This document shows positions 51,053 to 59,413 of a stretch of DNA of 64,000 nt, piece after piece (position 1 is the first letter of the stretch; the number at the start of each line of letters is the position of its first letter). The notes beneath the pieces were generated by a model. The model worked only from the letters and a program-made list of their open reading frames with translations. It did not search any database and was not told where the DNA came from. A program made the translations under genes and the position numbers. Source of the DNA: Burkholderia sp. BCC0322 (GTDB lineage: Bacteria > Pseudomonadota > Gammaproteobacteria > Burkholderiales > Burkholderiaceae); contig NZ_CADFDU010000002.1 of NCBI RefSeq assembly GCF_902833045.1, positions 868,001 to 932,000 of the forward strand. Reading direction: 5' to 3'.

Positions 51053-53017
51053 ATGAGCGAAAACACAGATCAATCCGGCGGCGGATCGCCGTTCAGTGAC
51101 GATGCCGAGAACGAAGTCGTCCAGCAGGCCGGTCGCACGGACAAGGACGGGGCGTCGGTCGGGCATTTTACGTTGACGCCAGCGAGCGATACACGACAAA
51201 AGGAACTGCTTTGCGATGTGCGACCGATCATTCCGGTGATCTTCCTGCCGGGCGTGATGGGCTCGCCGTTGGTGAACGTTGACACCGGTGACGAGCTGTT
51301 CTTCGCGCCGGAGACGGACGGCCTATTTGGGAAGGCGGGCGCATTGCCCGCACTGATCGGCCTGTGGTTCAAGGGCGCGTCCACGCGAGAAACGCAGTTC
51401 GACCCGACTAAGGCCGCTGTGACACCGTTCGGGCCGGTCAGTGCTGGCAAGCACGAAAAGGATGACGACCCGAACCAGTACGTGGACGAGAAGGAGGCCA
51501 TTCGGCGGGGTTGGGGCTCGGTGTATCGGTCGAGCTACCAGCCGATGTTGGCATGGCTGCAAGAGCAATTGAATGAGCCTATGCATCTGGGGAGGCATCA
51601 AGGCCCCTGGATTCACGGCGACCCTGATGGTGAGAAGTGGGCGCTTAAACCACTGCTGGACACCGAGCCGGCGGACTATGGGGCGATCGACGCCGGCGCG
51701 CAACACCGGGGGAAAGCGATTGCGAGAGATTCGGAGGTGTTCAAGCACTTCATGAAATTCCAGTACCGGGTGTATGCGATTGGCTACAACTGGCTGCAAT
51801 CGAATGAGAAGTCCGCGCAGGACGTGATCAATGGCACGAATTTCAAGGACAAGAAGAGCGGTAAGGTCACGCGACTGATGGGAATCAAGGAGATCATCGA
51901 AGAGAACCACAGCGGCAAGGCGATTATCCTCACGCACTCGATGGGCGGGCTGGTTGCTCGGATGGCGATCGCCATGCACGGCGGAGCGGACCTAATGCAC
52001 GGCGTGTTCCACAACGTGCTACCAGCGACCGGGGCGCCAATCGCGGCGAAGCGGTTCCGCACTGGCGGCGGTAGCGAGGGTGGGGTAAACGGTTTTATCA
52101 ACGGCGCCTTGCTCGGGAGCAATGCAGACGAGTTTGTGGCGGTAGCCGCGAATGCGCCGGGACCGCTTGAGTTGTTACCGATGCCGGATTACCACAACGG
52201 GGAGGCATGGTGGATCTTTTCGCGACTCGACGGCACTCCAGTGATGAAGTTTCCGAAGGAAGGAAGTGCATACAAGGAAATCTATGCTAATTCGAAATGG
52301 TATGGCTTGGTGCCGAGTGAATCGAATTCATTGCTTGATCCTGCTGGGATCATTAAGAAGCGACTCGACAGTCGACCAATAAAGGCGACCGTATCTGAAA
52401 ATTTCAACGATGTTATGGGTGTTGTGGTGGATAACCAGAAAAACATAATAAATACATACCACGATAGAACGTACGTTGCCTATGGGGACGGGGATTTGAA
52501 ACCCAAAGGTGCACCCACGTCAGACGACAATCACGGCGAACCCAAGAGCGACAGACCCGAGATCGAGAAAAGCGAGAAGCTGGAGGATTTGTTGGCATGG
52601 GGTACAGTGATTTGGAAGGGTAACGTGCCGCCGGATGTGACGGAGGAAGAGTTGCGCGCCGCACGGTTCTTGAGTGAAAAGGGCGCCGATTCGCACACTG
52701 GGACGCTACGCGTGCACCTGGATTCTCGTAACCTCACCATCGAGTTCGAAGTGCAAAAGGTGGCGAAGCTGCCGCCGGGCAGCGACACGCCCGATCCTAA
52801 AAAAAATGGCATTGTGCCAGGCGACGGTACGGTACCGGTTTGGTCCGCGGAAGCTCCTGCGTACGGCGCAGAAGGCGGAGCGGCGCACGGCGTACAAATG
52901 GTATTTGACCAAGGAGGCTATGTGCACCAGGAAAGCTATAACCACCCGTGGTCCCGCTGGGCGCTCCTGTACAGCATCGTACAAATTGCTCAGGATGCGC
53001 AGGAGCCATCATGCTGA
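51053..53017 (+). CDS. T6SS lipase effector, alpha/beta-hydrolase (Tle4-like)
   Basis: A 654-residue protein with a PGAP1/LCAT-like hydrolase core. PVIFLPGVMGSPL near residue 63 is the usual oxyanion strand, and ILTHSMGGLVARMA places the nucleophile at Ser296. The elbow reads T-H-S-M-G, so the first Gly of GXSXG is replaced. There is no signal peptide, as expected for VgrG cargo. It lies 35 bp after vgrG and overlaps the gene for a Tli4-like immunity protein by seven bases. Tle4 lipases such as the P. aeruginosa one attack membrane phospholipids from the periplasm of rival cells; I infer the same here. The part from about 52260 to 52470 is much more A+T-rich than the rest. Confidence 0.75.
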   Translation: MSENTDQSGGGSPFSDDAENEVVQQAGRTDKDGASVGHFTLTPASDTRQKELLCDVRPIIPVIFLPGVMGSPLVNVDTGDELFFAPETDGLFGKAGALPALIGLWFKGASTRETQFDPTKAAVTPFGPVSAGKHEKDDDPNQYVDEKEAIRRGWGSVYRSSYQPMLAWLQEQLNEPMHLGRHQGPWIHGDPDGEKWALKPLLDTEPADYGAIDAGAQHRGKAIARDSEVFKHFMKFQYRVYAIGYNWLQSNEKSAQDVINGTNFKDKKSGKVTRLMGIKEIIEENHSGKAIILTHSMGGLVARMAIAMHGGADLMHGVFHNVLPATGAPIAAKRFRTGGGSEGGVNGFINGALLGSNADEFVAVAANAPGPLELLPMPDYHNGEAWWIFSRLDGTPVMKFPKEGSAYKEIYANSKWYGLVPSESNSLLDPAGIIKKRLDSRPIKATVSENFNDVMGVVVDNQKNIINTYHDRTYVAYGDGDLKPKGAPTSDDNHGEPKSDRPEIEKSEKLEDLLAWGTVIWKGNVPPDVTEEELRAARFLSEKGADSHTGTLRVHLDSRNLTIEFEVQKVAKLPPGSDTPDPKKNGIVPGDGTVPVWSAEAPAYGAEGGAAHGVQMVFDQGGYVHQESYNHPWSRWALLYSIVQIAQDAQEPSC

Positions 53018-54051
53018 CGCGTATTGGGCGACTCCTGTTTTTAGTGGTGGGCGTTTGCGCCTGCTCGGTAACGTTCTCCGGGGAACCGACCATGACAAAT
53101 CCCTTGTTGTCCAAGCAGCGCCCGTGGTGCATCGGCCGCTTCGTTTTCCAGCGACCTGCTACCAGCGAAATTACGAATCAGCGATACGCATTTTGGGGAG
53201 AGAAACTGGAGACGCAGCACAATGTGTCGGCTGCAACGTATCAGACCAAGATTGGTAGCCTCGAAAGAGAATTGAATGCAAAAAAGCGCACTGATCCAGG
53301 TAGTAGAGGCAATAAAACATATAATCCGTGGTTGGAAAAAGTGTTGTCGCCAACGGCTGACTCAAAAGTTTTTGCTTATAAAAAATTTTATACTGAAGGG
53401 GTCGCTCAGCCGTTTCATACTGAAGGTTATATATTCGAAAACAACACGTTATTCCATACAACTGGGTCATTTGGCTCAAACGGTTTGGATAAATTTGATC
53501 CGGTTTACACGGACCTCTATCGGCGCATCAAGGCACGCGACAATTGGTCGGTACCGACCGAATCGGGATTCTGCTTTGACGGCGGCATTGCCACTGGCTC
53601 GTCGACCTACTCCGAGGAGGTCAGCCAGTCGTTCGCATTGATGCCGGGGCGACCGGCGCTGTTCGTCATCCAGATGCGCGAGTCGGTAGACGGGGACCAG
53701 AATTCGCCATTGACCAAAACGCTTCCTGATCTTCGTGCGAAGATGGATCAGGTGTCGAGCGGGAGCTACCGCATTTTGCGGCAGGGCAAGCGCACGGTGG
53801 CGGGGATGGACGCGGAGGAAGTGCTGTTCGCGTTGAAGGAGGGCGAGATCACGTCGTACCGTTTCTACTTGCTTGCGCCAGGCGATCCGACCACGCTTGC
53901 GAAGCCACATACGGCAATTCAATTGCTGTTAGGCGCCCCCAGTCACGACCTGTCGCCCGACCAGGCAAGTTCTCCGGTTGATGAGGCCGGCGCACTGCAA
54001 ACATGGGATACGCTGCTGAACAGCCTTCGGCTGCGGCCGGGCGCGGTTTGA
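53011..54051 (+). CDS. Tli4-family T6SS lipase immunity lipoprotein
   Basis: A 346-residue protein with a short basic N-terminus, hydrophobic stretch LLFLVVGV and a probable lipobox V-C-A-C (acylated Cys18), so it should sit in the periplasm, where it can block the lipase. The C-terminal half (from SGFCFDGGIATGSS) matches the Tli4 immunity family, and the gene overlaps the effector stop by seven bases. The middle (about 53200-53520) is clearly A+T-rich and rich in Lys, Asn and Tyr codons. A cell carrying the effector needs this protein for self-protection. Family call is fair, exact specificity unknown. Confidence 0.75.
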   Translation: MLTRIGRLLFLVVGVCACSVTFSGEPTMTNPLLSKQRPWCIGRFVFQRPATSEITNQRYAFWGEKLETQHNVSAATYQTKIGSLERELNAKKRTDPGSRGNKTYNPWLEKVLSPTADSKVFAYKKFYTEGVAQPFHTEGYIFENNTLFHTTGSFGSNGLDKFDPVYTDLYRRIKARDNWSVPTESGFCFDGGIATGSSTYSEEVSQSFALMPGRPALFVIQMRESVDGDQNSPLTKTLPDLRAKMDQVSSGSYRILRQGKRTVAGMDAEEVLFALKEGEITSYRFYLLAPGDPTTLAKPHTAIQLLLGAPSHDLSPDQASSPVDEAGALQTWDTLLNSLRLRPGAV

Positions 54052-54066
54052 GCGGGAGGACTTGCG

Positions 54067-54354
54067 ATGAGGCGCTATGACATCGTGAAAGGTGATGCGA
54101 CGACGGTTGGAGGCATAGTGCAGGGTGGTGACGGACAAGACATTCTGCACGACCGAGAACAAGCGTATGAACACGATCCGGTGTGGTGCCCGGTGTGCAA
54201 GACGCTCGGCGTGATCGTGTGCGACGGCCCACGTCATTCGAGCACTGGGCCGGATGGCCGACAGTCGGCGTTGAGTGACGACCTCTGTCGGTGCGCTTGT
54301 CCAACGCCGCCGAAGCTGGTGGCGTCGCAGTCGGTATCGTATGTCGAGGTATGA
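54067..54354 (+). CDS. PAAR domain-containing T6SS spike tip protein
   Basis: A 95-residue protein of the PAAR type. It begins with RRYDIVKGDATTVGGIVQGG, the first beta turn of the fold, has a zinc-site candidate of Cys and His residues (VWCPVCKTLGVIVCDGPRHSS) and ends with CRCACPTPPKLVAS. PAAR proteins cap the VgrG trimer with a sharp tip. It completes the vgrG-effector-immunity-PAAR set, 15 bp after the immunity gene. There is no toxin domain attached; the effector is the separate lipase. Confidence 0.78.
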   Translation: MRRYDIVKGDATTVGGIVQGGDGQDILHDREQAYEHDPVWCPVCKTLGVIVCDGPRHSSTGPDGRQSALSDDLCRCACPTPPKLVASQSVSYVEV

Positions 54355-54470
54355 ACGGCCGGTGATACGAACGGAATATTGAACGGATCAAGTGGCACTC
54401 CGTTTGGCACTGGGCCGATATCGAGATGCCGGCTTCTTTTCTACTCTATCGGTAGCGAGACCCTGTTTCA

Positions 54471-55500
54471 GTGACAACCCGTGACGAACGTTTCGAAATG
54501 CTTCGGGCTTACCTTGCGGACGCGGGTTATGTATTACTCGACCGCAAGTGGCATACCGTACATCATCAGTATCGATTCCGTTGCGTGGACAAACACGTTT
54601 CGTCGATGTCCGGGGCAAGTTTTATGCTCCGGGTGCGCGGACGTGGCGGGCCATTAATATGCCATCAGTGCTGGATTAAAAAGACTCTGATTCGTATTTA
54701 TGACGTCGCCCATCAAGCAGGCGGTCTGTGCCTTTGCAAGCGGTATCGTGGAAAACATGCGAATTACCGCTTCGTCTGTGCCGCAGGCCATAAGTTTGAG
54801 GCCACGGCCGCTTCAGTCTTGGGCGGTCACGGGTGCGCAAAGTGCTCGACTGAACGGCGATCCGAGCGTCGTAGATATCAAGGCGGACTGAAGCCGATAC
54901 AGGATTGTGCGCGAGAGCGGGGCGGCGAATGCTTGTCGACCGTCTACGATGGCCGGATGGCGAAATATCGATTCAGATGCGGCTCAGGACACGAATGGGA
55001 GGCCGCGTGCTACGACGTCTTGCGCAAGGCGTGGTGCCAAGAATGCTCTTCAGATCGTAAGCGAATGCCGGACGGACTTGCGAAGCTACAAGAGAAGGCG
55101 GCAGAGCAAGGCGGCAGATGTCTCGCATCCCGCTATCAACGTATTCAGGCTCGTTACCCATTTCAGTGCGAGCGGGGACACGAGTGGATGGCGTGGGGTA
55201 CGGAAATCTTGAAGGGGCACTGATGTCCGACATGTCGCACGGAAGATAGGCAGCGGCAGGCCATCGAATTGATGCGATCGATTGCCGCGGACCGGGGCGG
55301 CATCTGCGTATCTGAGCACTATGTCGACAACAACACGAAGCTCGAATGGGAGTGCGCGCGGTCATCGATGGTGGGCGAGACCCCGGCAGGTTTCGTCAGC
55401 GGGCAACTGGTGCGCTCAATGTCAGTACCTGTCGCAGATTACCCTGGAAAAAACGAGGCGAAAGCGTCGTTATGAGGCAGTAAAGTCGTCGGAACCTTGA
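54471..55500 (+). pseudogene. Broken zinc-ribbon repeat protein gene (nonsense plus frameshift)
   Basis: The frame starting at GTG 54471 encodes repeats of about 60 residues with pattern C-x-x-G-H-x-W and, about 17 residues later, W-C-x-x-C. It stops at TGA 55221-55223, exactly where the next unit needs Trp before CPTC (TGG to TGA). The same frame then continues through CPTCRTE and LEWECAR, and at 55353-55361 a GC run has lost one CG dinucleotide: adding two bases restores C-A-R-G-H and joins the frame that runs to TGA 55500 with WCAQC. Five zinc-binding units, about 343 residues, can be rebuilt. The repeats resemble probable zinc-ribbon (DUF4379-like) units; the function is unknown. It lies between the PAAR gene and tRNA-Pro. 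Confidence 0.75.
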
Positions 55501-55622
55501 TTCGGTGTCGCATGAATGAATCAATAGGGAATGCTGGACGGGGATCGAAGCGTCGGCCATCTTCACGGTTCCTCTATGGAAGTCGCCCCAGATGGTAGCA
55601 ATAGCTCAGCAACGCGCCAAAG

Positions 55623-55649
55623 AAAAAGGGGTTAGCATCAGCTAACCCC
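55623..55649 (-). terminator. Intrinsic terminator for tRNA-Pro
   Basis: On the minus strand GGGGTTAGC and GCTAACCCC (55641-55649 and 55628-55636) pair perfectly around a four-base loop, followed by five T. It lies 11 bases after the 3' end of the tRNA. Confidence 0.88.
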
Positions 55650-55659
55650 TTGATTCCTT

Positions 55660-55736
55660 TGGTCGGAGCGATAGGATTCGAACCTACGACCCTCTGATCC
55701 CAAATCAGATGCGCTACCAGGCTGCGCTACGCTCCG
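55660..55736 (-). tRNA. proT: tRNA-Pro (anticodon UGG)
   Basis: A 77-base tRNA on the minus strand. The acceptor stem is CGGAGCG/CGCTCCG with discriminator A and an encoded CCA. The D loop contains AGCCTGGTA, the anticodon arm is TCTGA-TTTGGGA-TCAGA with anticodon TGG, and the T arm is GTAGG-TTCGAAT-CCTAT. All parts fit tRNA-Pro(UGG). The symbol is not certain. It marks the right end of the lower-GC segment. Confidence 0.97.
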
Positions 55737-55897
55737 ACGAGCCAAAGATTGTATCGTCGAATGTCCGATCCGGTCAATCCCTATATGCGGGTAAATGCCG
55801 CGGCTGCGAACCGTCCGCAATTTGCGACAATTCGAACGGTAATCGGCGCGCCCGGACGCATAGGCGCGGGGCCGCTCGCCGAAGCAAGGAGAACACC

Positions 55898-56359
55898 ATG
55901 ATGAACCTGATCCTGTGGCGCCACGCCGAAGCCGAAGACTACGCGACGAGCGATCTCGCACGCCAGTTGACCGTCAGGGGGCGCAAGGATGCGCAGGCGA
56001 TGGCCAAATGGCTGCGTGGCCGGCTCGAGACGAACGCCGTGATCCTCGCGAGCCCGGCGGCTCGCACCGTGCAGACCGTCGAGGCGCTGACCGACCAGTA
56101 CCGGACAGTCGACTCCCTCGCGCCGGGCGGTAACGTCGACGACGTGCTGGCGGCGGCCGGCTGGCCGGAAGGCATCGCGCCGACGGTCGTGATCGTCGGG
56201 CATCAGCCGACGCTCGGCAGCGTTGCCGCGCAACTGATCGCCGGCGGCGACGACAGCTGGAGCGTCAAGAAGGGCGGAATCGTGTGGCTGGCGAGCCGCA
56301 CGCGTGACGGCAGCCGGCAGGCCGTGCTGCGGGCGATATTGACGCCCGACCTGCTGTGA
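55898..56359 (+). CDS. sixA: Phosphohistidine phosphatase SixA
   Basis: A 153-residue histidine-phosphatase. The RHA motif in LILWRHAEAEDYA (residues 6-10) carries the catalytic His, and a second His lies in VIVGHQPTLGSVAAQL near residue 108. SixA removes phosphate from histidine phosphotransfer proteins, such as those of phosphorelays or nitrogen PTS. The ATG at 55898 follows AAGGAG by six bases. It is divergent from tRNA-Pro; olsB follows after 170 bp. Confidence 0.9.
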   Translation: MMNLILWRHAEAEDYATSDLARQLTVRGRKDAQAMAKWLRGRLETNAVILASPAARTVQTVEALTDQYRTVDSLAPGGNVDDVLAAAGWPEGIAPTVVIVGHQPTLGSVAAQLIAGGDDSWSVKKGGIVWLASRTRDGSRQAVLRAILTPDLL

Positions 56360-56529
56360 GGCCGGCCTGACGGGCTTTGAAGGGATTCATCATACGGTTT
56401 CGCAAGCTTTCTGCTAAAGTCAATTCGGCGACACGTCATTGAAAGGACACGGTCGTGCCACATAACGGTCACGGCCGATTACTACATTGGCGGGCATGTC
56501 GTCCTATTCCTTACGATCAGGAAAGCCTA

Positions 56530-57336
56530 ATGCGAGAACTGCCGACGCCTACGCTCCCTTTTGCCTCGCTGCCCCTCGACACGTCGCGGCGCCACCTGCC
56601 GCGCGCTGCTGAAACCGTCACATCGGAGTATCGCCTGCGCGCCGCGTGGGCGCGTACGGAAGACGAATTGCGCGAAGCCCAGCGCCTGCGTTACAGCGTG
56701 TTCGCCGAAGAGATGGGCGCGCAGGTCAGCGGCCCCTCCGGTCTCGACGTCGATCCGTTCGATGCGTATTGCGACCACCTGCTGGTTCGCGATCTCGACA
56801 CCCTGAAGGTCGTCGGCACGTACCGCGTGCTGCCCCCGCACCAGGCGGCGCGTGTCGGCCGCCTGTACGCGGAAGGCGAATTCGACCTGTCGCGCCTCAC
56901 GCACCTGCGCGGCAAGATGGTCGAGGTCGGCCGCTCGTGCGTGCACAGCGACTACCGCAGCGGCGCCGTCATCATGGCGCTGTGGGGCGGCCTTGGCGCG
57001 TACATGATGCAGAACGGCTACGAGACGATGCTCGGCTGCGCGAGCGTGTCGATGGCCGACGGCGGCCACTATGCGGCGAACCTGTACCAGTCGCTGTCGG
57101 CAGGTTCGCTGACGGCGCCCGAATATCGCGCATTCCCGCACACGGCCCTGCCGGTCGACGAACTGCAGACGGGCACCGTCGTGGCGCCGCCGCCGCTGAT
57201 CAAGGGTTACCTGCGTCTCGGCGCGAAGATCTGCGGTGCACCGGCCTGGGATCCCGACTTCAACTGCGCGGATTTCCTGACGCTGTTCCGCCTGTCCGAC
57301 ATCAACGCGCGCTACGCCCGCCACTTCCTGGGCTGA
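56530..57336 (+). CDS. olsB: L-ornithine N-alpha-acyltransferase (ornithine lipid synthesis)
   Basis: A 268-residue GNAT-fold acyltransferase of the OlsB type. Conserved segments include LREAQRLRYSVFAEEMGAQ near residue 55, VGTYRVLPP near 97, EVGRSCVHSDYRSGAVIMALWGG near 137 and LLGCASVSMADGGHYAA-type residues near 180. OlsB moves a 3-hydroxyacyl group from ACP onto ornithine, giving lyso-ornithine lipid, a phosphorus-free membrane lipid. The second acyltransferase, OlsA, is not next to it here. The start at ATG 56530 is chosen from the family; the frame is open further left. Ornithine lipids often increase under phosphate limitation, which fits with the Pho genes of this window in theme only. 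Confidence 0.87.
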   Translation: MRELPTPTLPFASLPLDTSRRHLPRAAETVTSEYRLRAAWARTEDELREAQRLRYSVFAEEMGAQVSGPSGLDVDPFDAYCDHLLVRDLDTLKVVGTYRVLPPHQAARVGRLYAEGEFDLSRLTHLRGKMVEVGRSCVHSDYRSGAVIMALWGGLGAYMMQNGYETMLGCASVSMADGGHYAANLYQSLSAGSLTAPEYRAFPHTALPVDELQTGTVVAPPPLIKGYLRLGAKICGAPAWDPDFNCADFLTLFRLSDINARYARHFLG

Positions 57337-57376
57337 GCCGTCGGACTCGCGTTGTGCCCGTCCGGGCGCGCGCAAG

Positions 57377-57416
57377 CGAACGCCGTCGCGTGGCACGAGC
57401 CGCGCGACGGCGTTCG
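57377..57416. terminator. Long GC-rich hairpin after olsB
   Basis: CGAACGCCGTCGCG (57377-57390) and its complement (57403-57416) form a 14-pair perfect stem with a 12-base loop. No T run follows. It lies between the convergent olsB and the small membrane ORF and may stabilise or end transcripts on either strand. Confidence 0.5.
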
Positions 57417-57537
57417 TCCATCTGACCAACGCGTGTGAATCGGACCCTGTTAATTTCGGCGCTACGCGGTTCCCGGCGTGCCGCGGGACGGTACGTTCGA
57501 GAACGGCCCGGGGAAGGGCCGGGCGGCAGCGGCGCGC

Positions 57538-57708
57538 TTAGTGCTTGCGCCGCCAGTCGAGCAGGTGGTGTTCGGCCATCCAGTGATGGATCATCCCTTC
57601 GCCGTGATGGCTGCGCTTGTATTCGCGCGACTCGAAGAACGACAGGGCAACGAGCACCATCAGACCGACGAACAGGCCGATCAGGCCGGCAATTTCTTCA
57701 GACGACAT
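57538..57708 (-). CDS. Small single-pass membrane protein
   Basis: A 56-residue protein with one transmembrane helix (IAGLIGLFVGLMVLVALSFF, about residues 6-25) followed by a basic, histidine-rich cytoplasmic or periplasmic tail (HHGEGMIHHWMAEHHLLDW). The ATG at 57708 follows a perfect AAGGAGG. The His-rich tail could bind metal, but this is a guess. I do not recognise a family. Confidence 0.55.
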   Translation of the reverse strand: MSSEEIAGLIGLFVGLMVLVALSFFESREYKRSHHGEGMIHHWMAEHHLLDWRRKH

Positions 57709-57844
57709 GGCAGCCTCCTTTCCACGGCACAGCGCCATTCGTACATAGTAGGACATGCGCGGCGCGACTCCGAAGCAGGATTTCCGCTAGACTCGGCGCG
57801 GTCCCGGCGTGCGATGGGTGCGCCGATTTCCGGAGCCATACCCG

Positions 57845-58021
57845 ATGACCCGTTTCATGCTGGCCGTGCTGGCCGCATCTTTCCTCGCCGGCTGTACCAG
57901 CGATCCGCATCAGGCCCGTCGCGGCCATCCGCCGGAAGATCCGGCCGACTATCATGGCGTGCCGACCGACATGACGCCGCCGTCGATGCTCGACGCGCCG
58001 CCGCCGAAACCCACGCAGTAA
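57845..58021 (+). CDS. Small lipoprotein
   Basis: A 58-residue protein with a lipoprotein signal: MTRFMLAVLAASFLAGCTSD, lipobox LAGC with Cys17 as the acylated residue. The mature part is a proline-rich tail of about 42 residues (PPSMLDAPPPKPTQ) without a fold that can be recognised. The ATG at 57845 is chosen because it starts the signal peptide. It converges on the MATE gene, 19 bp away. Confidence 0.6.
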   Translation: MTRFMLAVLAASFLAGCTSDPHQARRGHPPEDPADYHGVPTDMTPPSMLDAPPPKPTQ

Positions 58022-58040
58022 TGGCCGGTTCGGCTCGCCG

Positions 58041-59405
58041 TCAGGCGCGGGCTGCGGGCGCGTCGGTGCCGATGTGCCGCAGCAGCGCCGGCAGGTAGCG
58101 CGCCAGCGTCGCGCCGCGTGCGGCCATGAACAGCAGGAGCGCGAACCAGAGGCCGTGATTGCCGAACGTGCCGACAGCGGCGAGCGTGGCCGCGACGAAG
58201 ATCGAGAACGACGCGACCATTGCACGCATCAGCGATTGCGTCTGCGTGGCGCCGATGAAGACGCCGTCGAGCAGGAAGCCCCAGACCGACACGATCGGCG
58301 AAATCGCGGCCCACGGCAGGTAGCGCAGCGCCACTTCGCGGATCTCGGCCTGGTCGGTTAGGCGCGCGACGATCCAGCCCCCGGCGGCCCAGTACACGAG
58401 CGCAAACAGCAGCGCGCCGAGCGCCGACCAGAGCAGCGTGACGCGCACGGCCTGTCGGAACGCGCGGCGGTCGCGCGCACCGGCGGCCGCGCCGACGAGC
58501 GCCTCGGCCGCATGCGCGAAGCCGTCGAGGCCGTACGCCATGAACGTCTGGAAATTCAGCAGCAGCGCGTTTGCGGCGAGCGTCGCATCGCCCTGCTTTG
58601 CACCGAGGTGCGCGAACCAGCCGAATGCGCCGAGCAGGCACAGCGTGCGCAGGAAGATATCGCGATTGAGCGCGATCAGCCGCTTGAGCGCAACGCGGTC
58701 GGCGAGCGCACGTACCGCGATCGGCGCCAGGCCGCGCGGCCGCAGCCGCCACAGCATCCATGCGCCGAGCGCGAAACCGCATGCGTCTGCGGTGGCCGTC
58801 GCGGCGCCGATGCCGGCAATGCCCCAGCCGAAGCCATACACGTAGAGCAGCACGGCGCCGATGTTCACCGCATTGATGAACACCTGCGCGACGAGCGCGA
58901 GCCGCACGCGCTGCGTACCGAGCAGGTAGCCGAGCACGACATAGTTTGCGAGCGCGAACGGTGCGCTCCAGATGCGCGCATGGCTATACGCAAGCGCCGT
59001 TGCGCGGACGGCATCGCTGCCGCCGAGCGCGGACAGCGCAAACGACAGCAGCGGCACCTGCAGCGCCAGCACCGCGGCGCCGAGTGCGAACGCGACGATC
59101 AACGCGCGCAGCAGGTTCAGGCGGATCCCGGCGGCGTCGCCGGCGCCATGGGCCTGCGCGACGAGGCCGGTGGTCCCCATTCGCAGGAAACCGAACCCCC
59201 AGAACACGAAATTGAAGAACAGCCCGCCGAGCGCGACACCACCGAGGTACTGCGCGCCGTCGAGGTGGCCGGCGACGGCCGTGTCGACCGCACCGAGGAT
59301 CGGCTGCGTCAGGTTCGCAAGGACGATCGGGAACGCGAGCGCGAGGACACGCCGATGCGTGACGGCGGCCGAGCCGGCCCCGTGCGGTAACGCGGATTCG
59401 GACAT
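58041..59405 (-). CDS. MATE-family efflux transporter (DinF-like)
   Basis: A 454-residue inner-membrane exporter with twelve hydrophobic segments of the multidrug and toxin extrusion family. The first helix AFPIVLANLTQPILGAVDTAVAGHL is typical, and the two halves show weak repeat. The sequence looks closest to the DinF branch. Members use sodium or protons to export drugs or toxic metabolites. It follows the DUF2288 gene by eight bases on the same strand, so the two are probably cotranscribed. Confidence 0.88.
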   Translation of the reverse strand: MSESALPHGAGSAAVTHRRVLALAFPIVLANLTQPILGAVDTAVAGHLDGAQYLGGVALGGLFFNFVFWGFGFLRMGTTGLVAQAHGAGDAAGIRLNLLRALIVAFALGAAVLALQVPLLSFALSALGGSDAVRATALAYSHARIWSAPFALANYVVLGYLLGTQRVRLALVAQVFINAVNIGAVLLYVYGFGWGIAGIGAATATADACGFALGAWMLWRLRPRGLAPIAVRALADRVALKRLIALNRDIFLRTLCLLGAFGWFAHLGAKQGDATLAANALLLNFQTFMAYGLDGFAHAAEALVGAAAGARDRRAFRQAVRVTLLWSALGALLFALVYWAAGGWIVARLTDQAEIREVALRYLPWAAISPIVSVWGFLLDGVFIGATQTQSLMRAMVASFSIFVAATLAAVGTFGNHGLWFALLLFMAARGATLARYLPALLRHIGTDAPAARA

Positions 59406-59413
59406 GGGACGCG

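Noticed and set aside
46019-55500. Integrase, transposase or insertion sequence in the low-GC segment
   Set aside because: I looked for such genes and for terminal inverted repeats and found none; mobility is inferred only from composition and the tRNA border.
55660-55736. Direct repeat of the tRNA-Pro 3' end as an attachment site at the left border
   Set aside because: No matching stretch was seen by eye near 46.4-48.2 kb.
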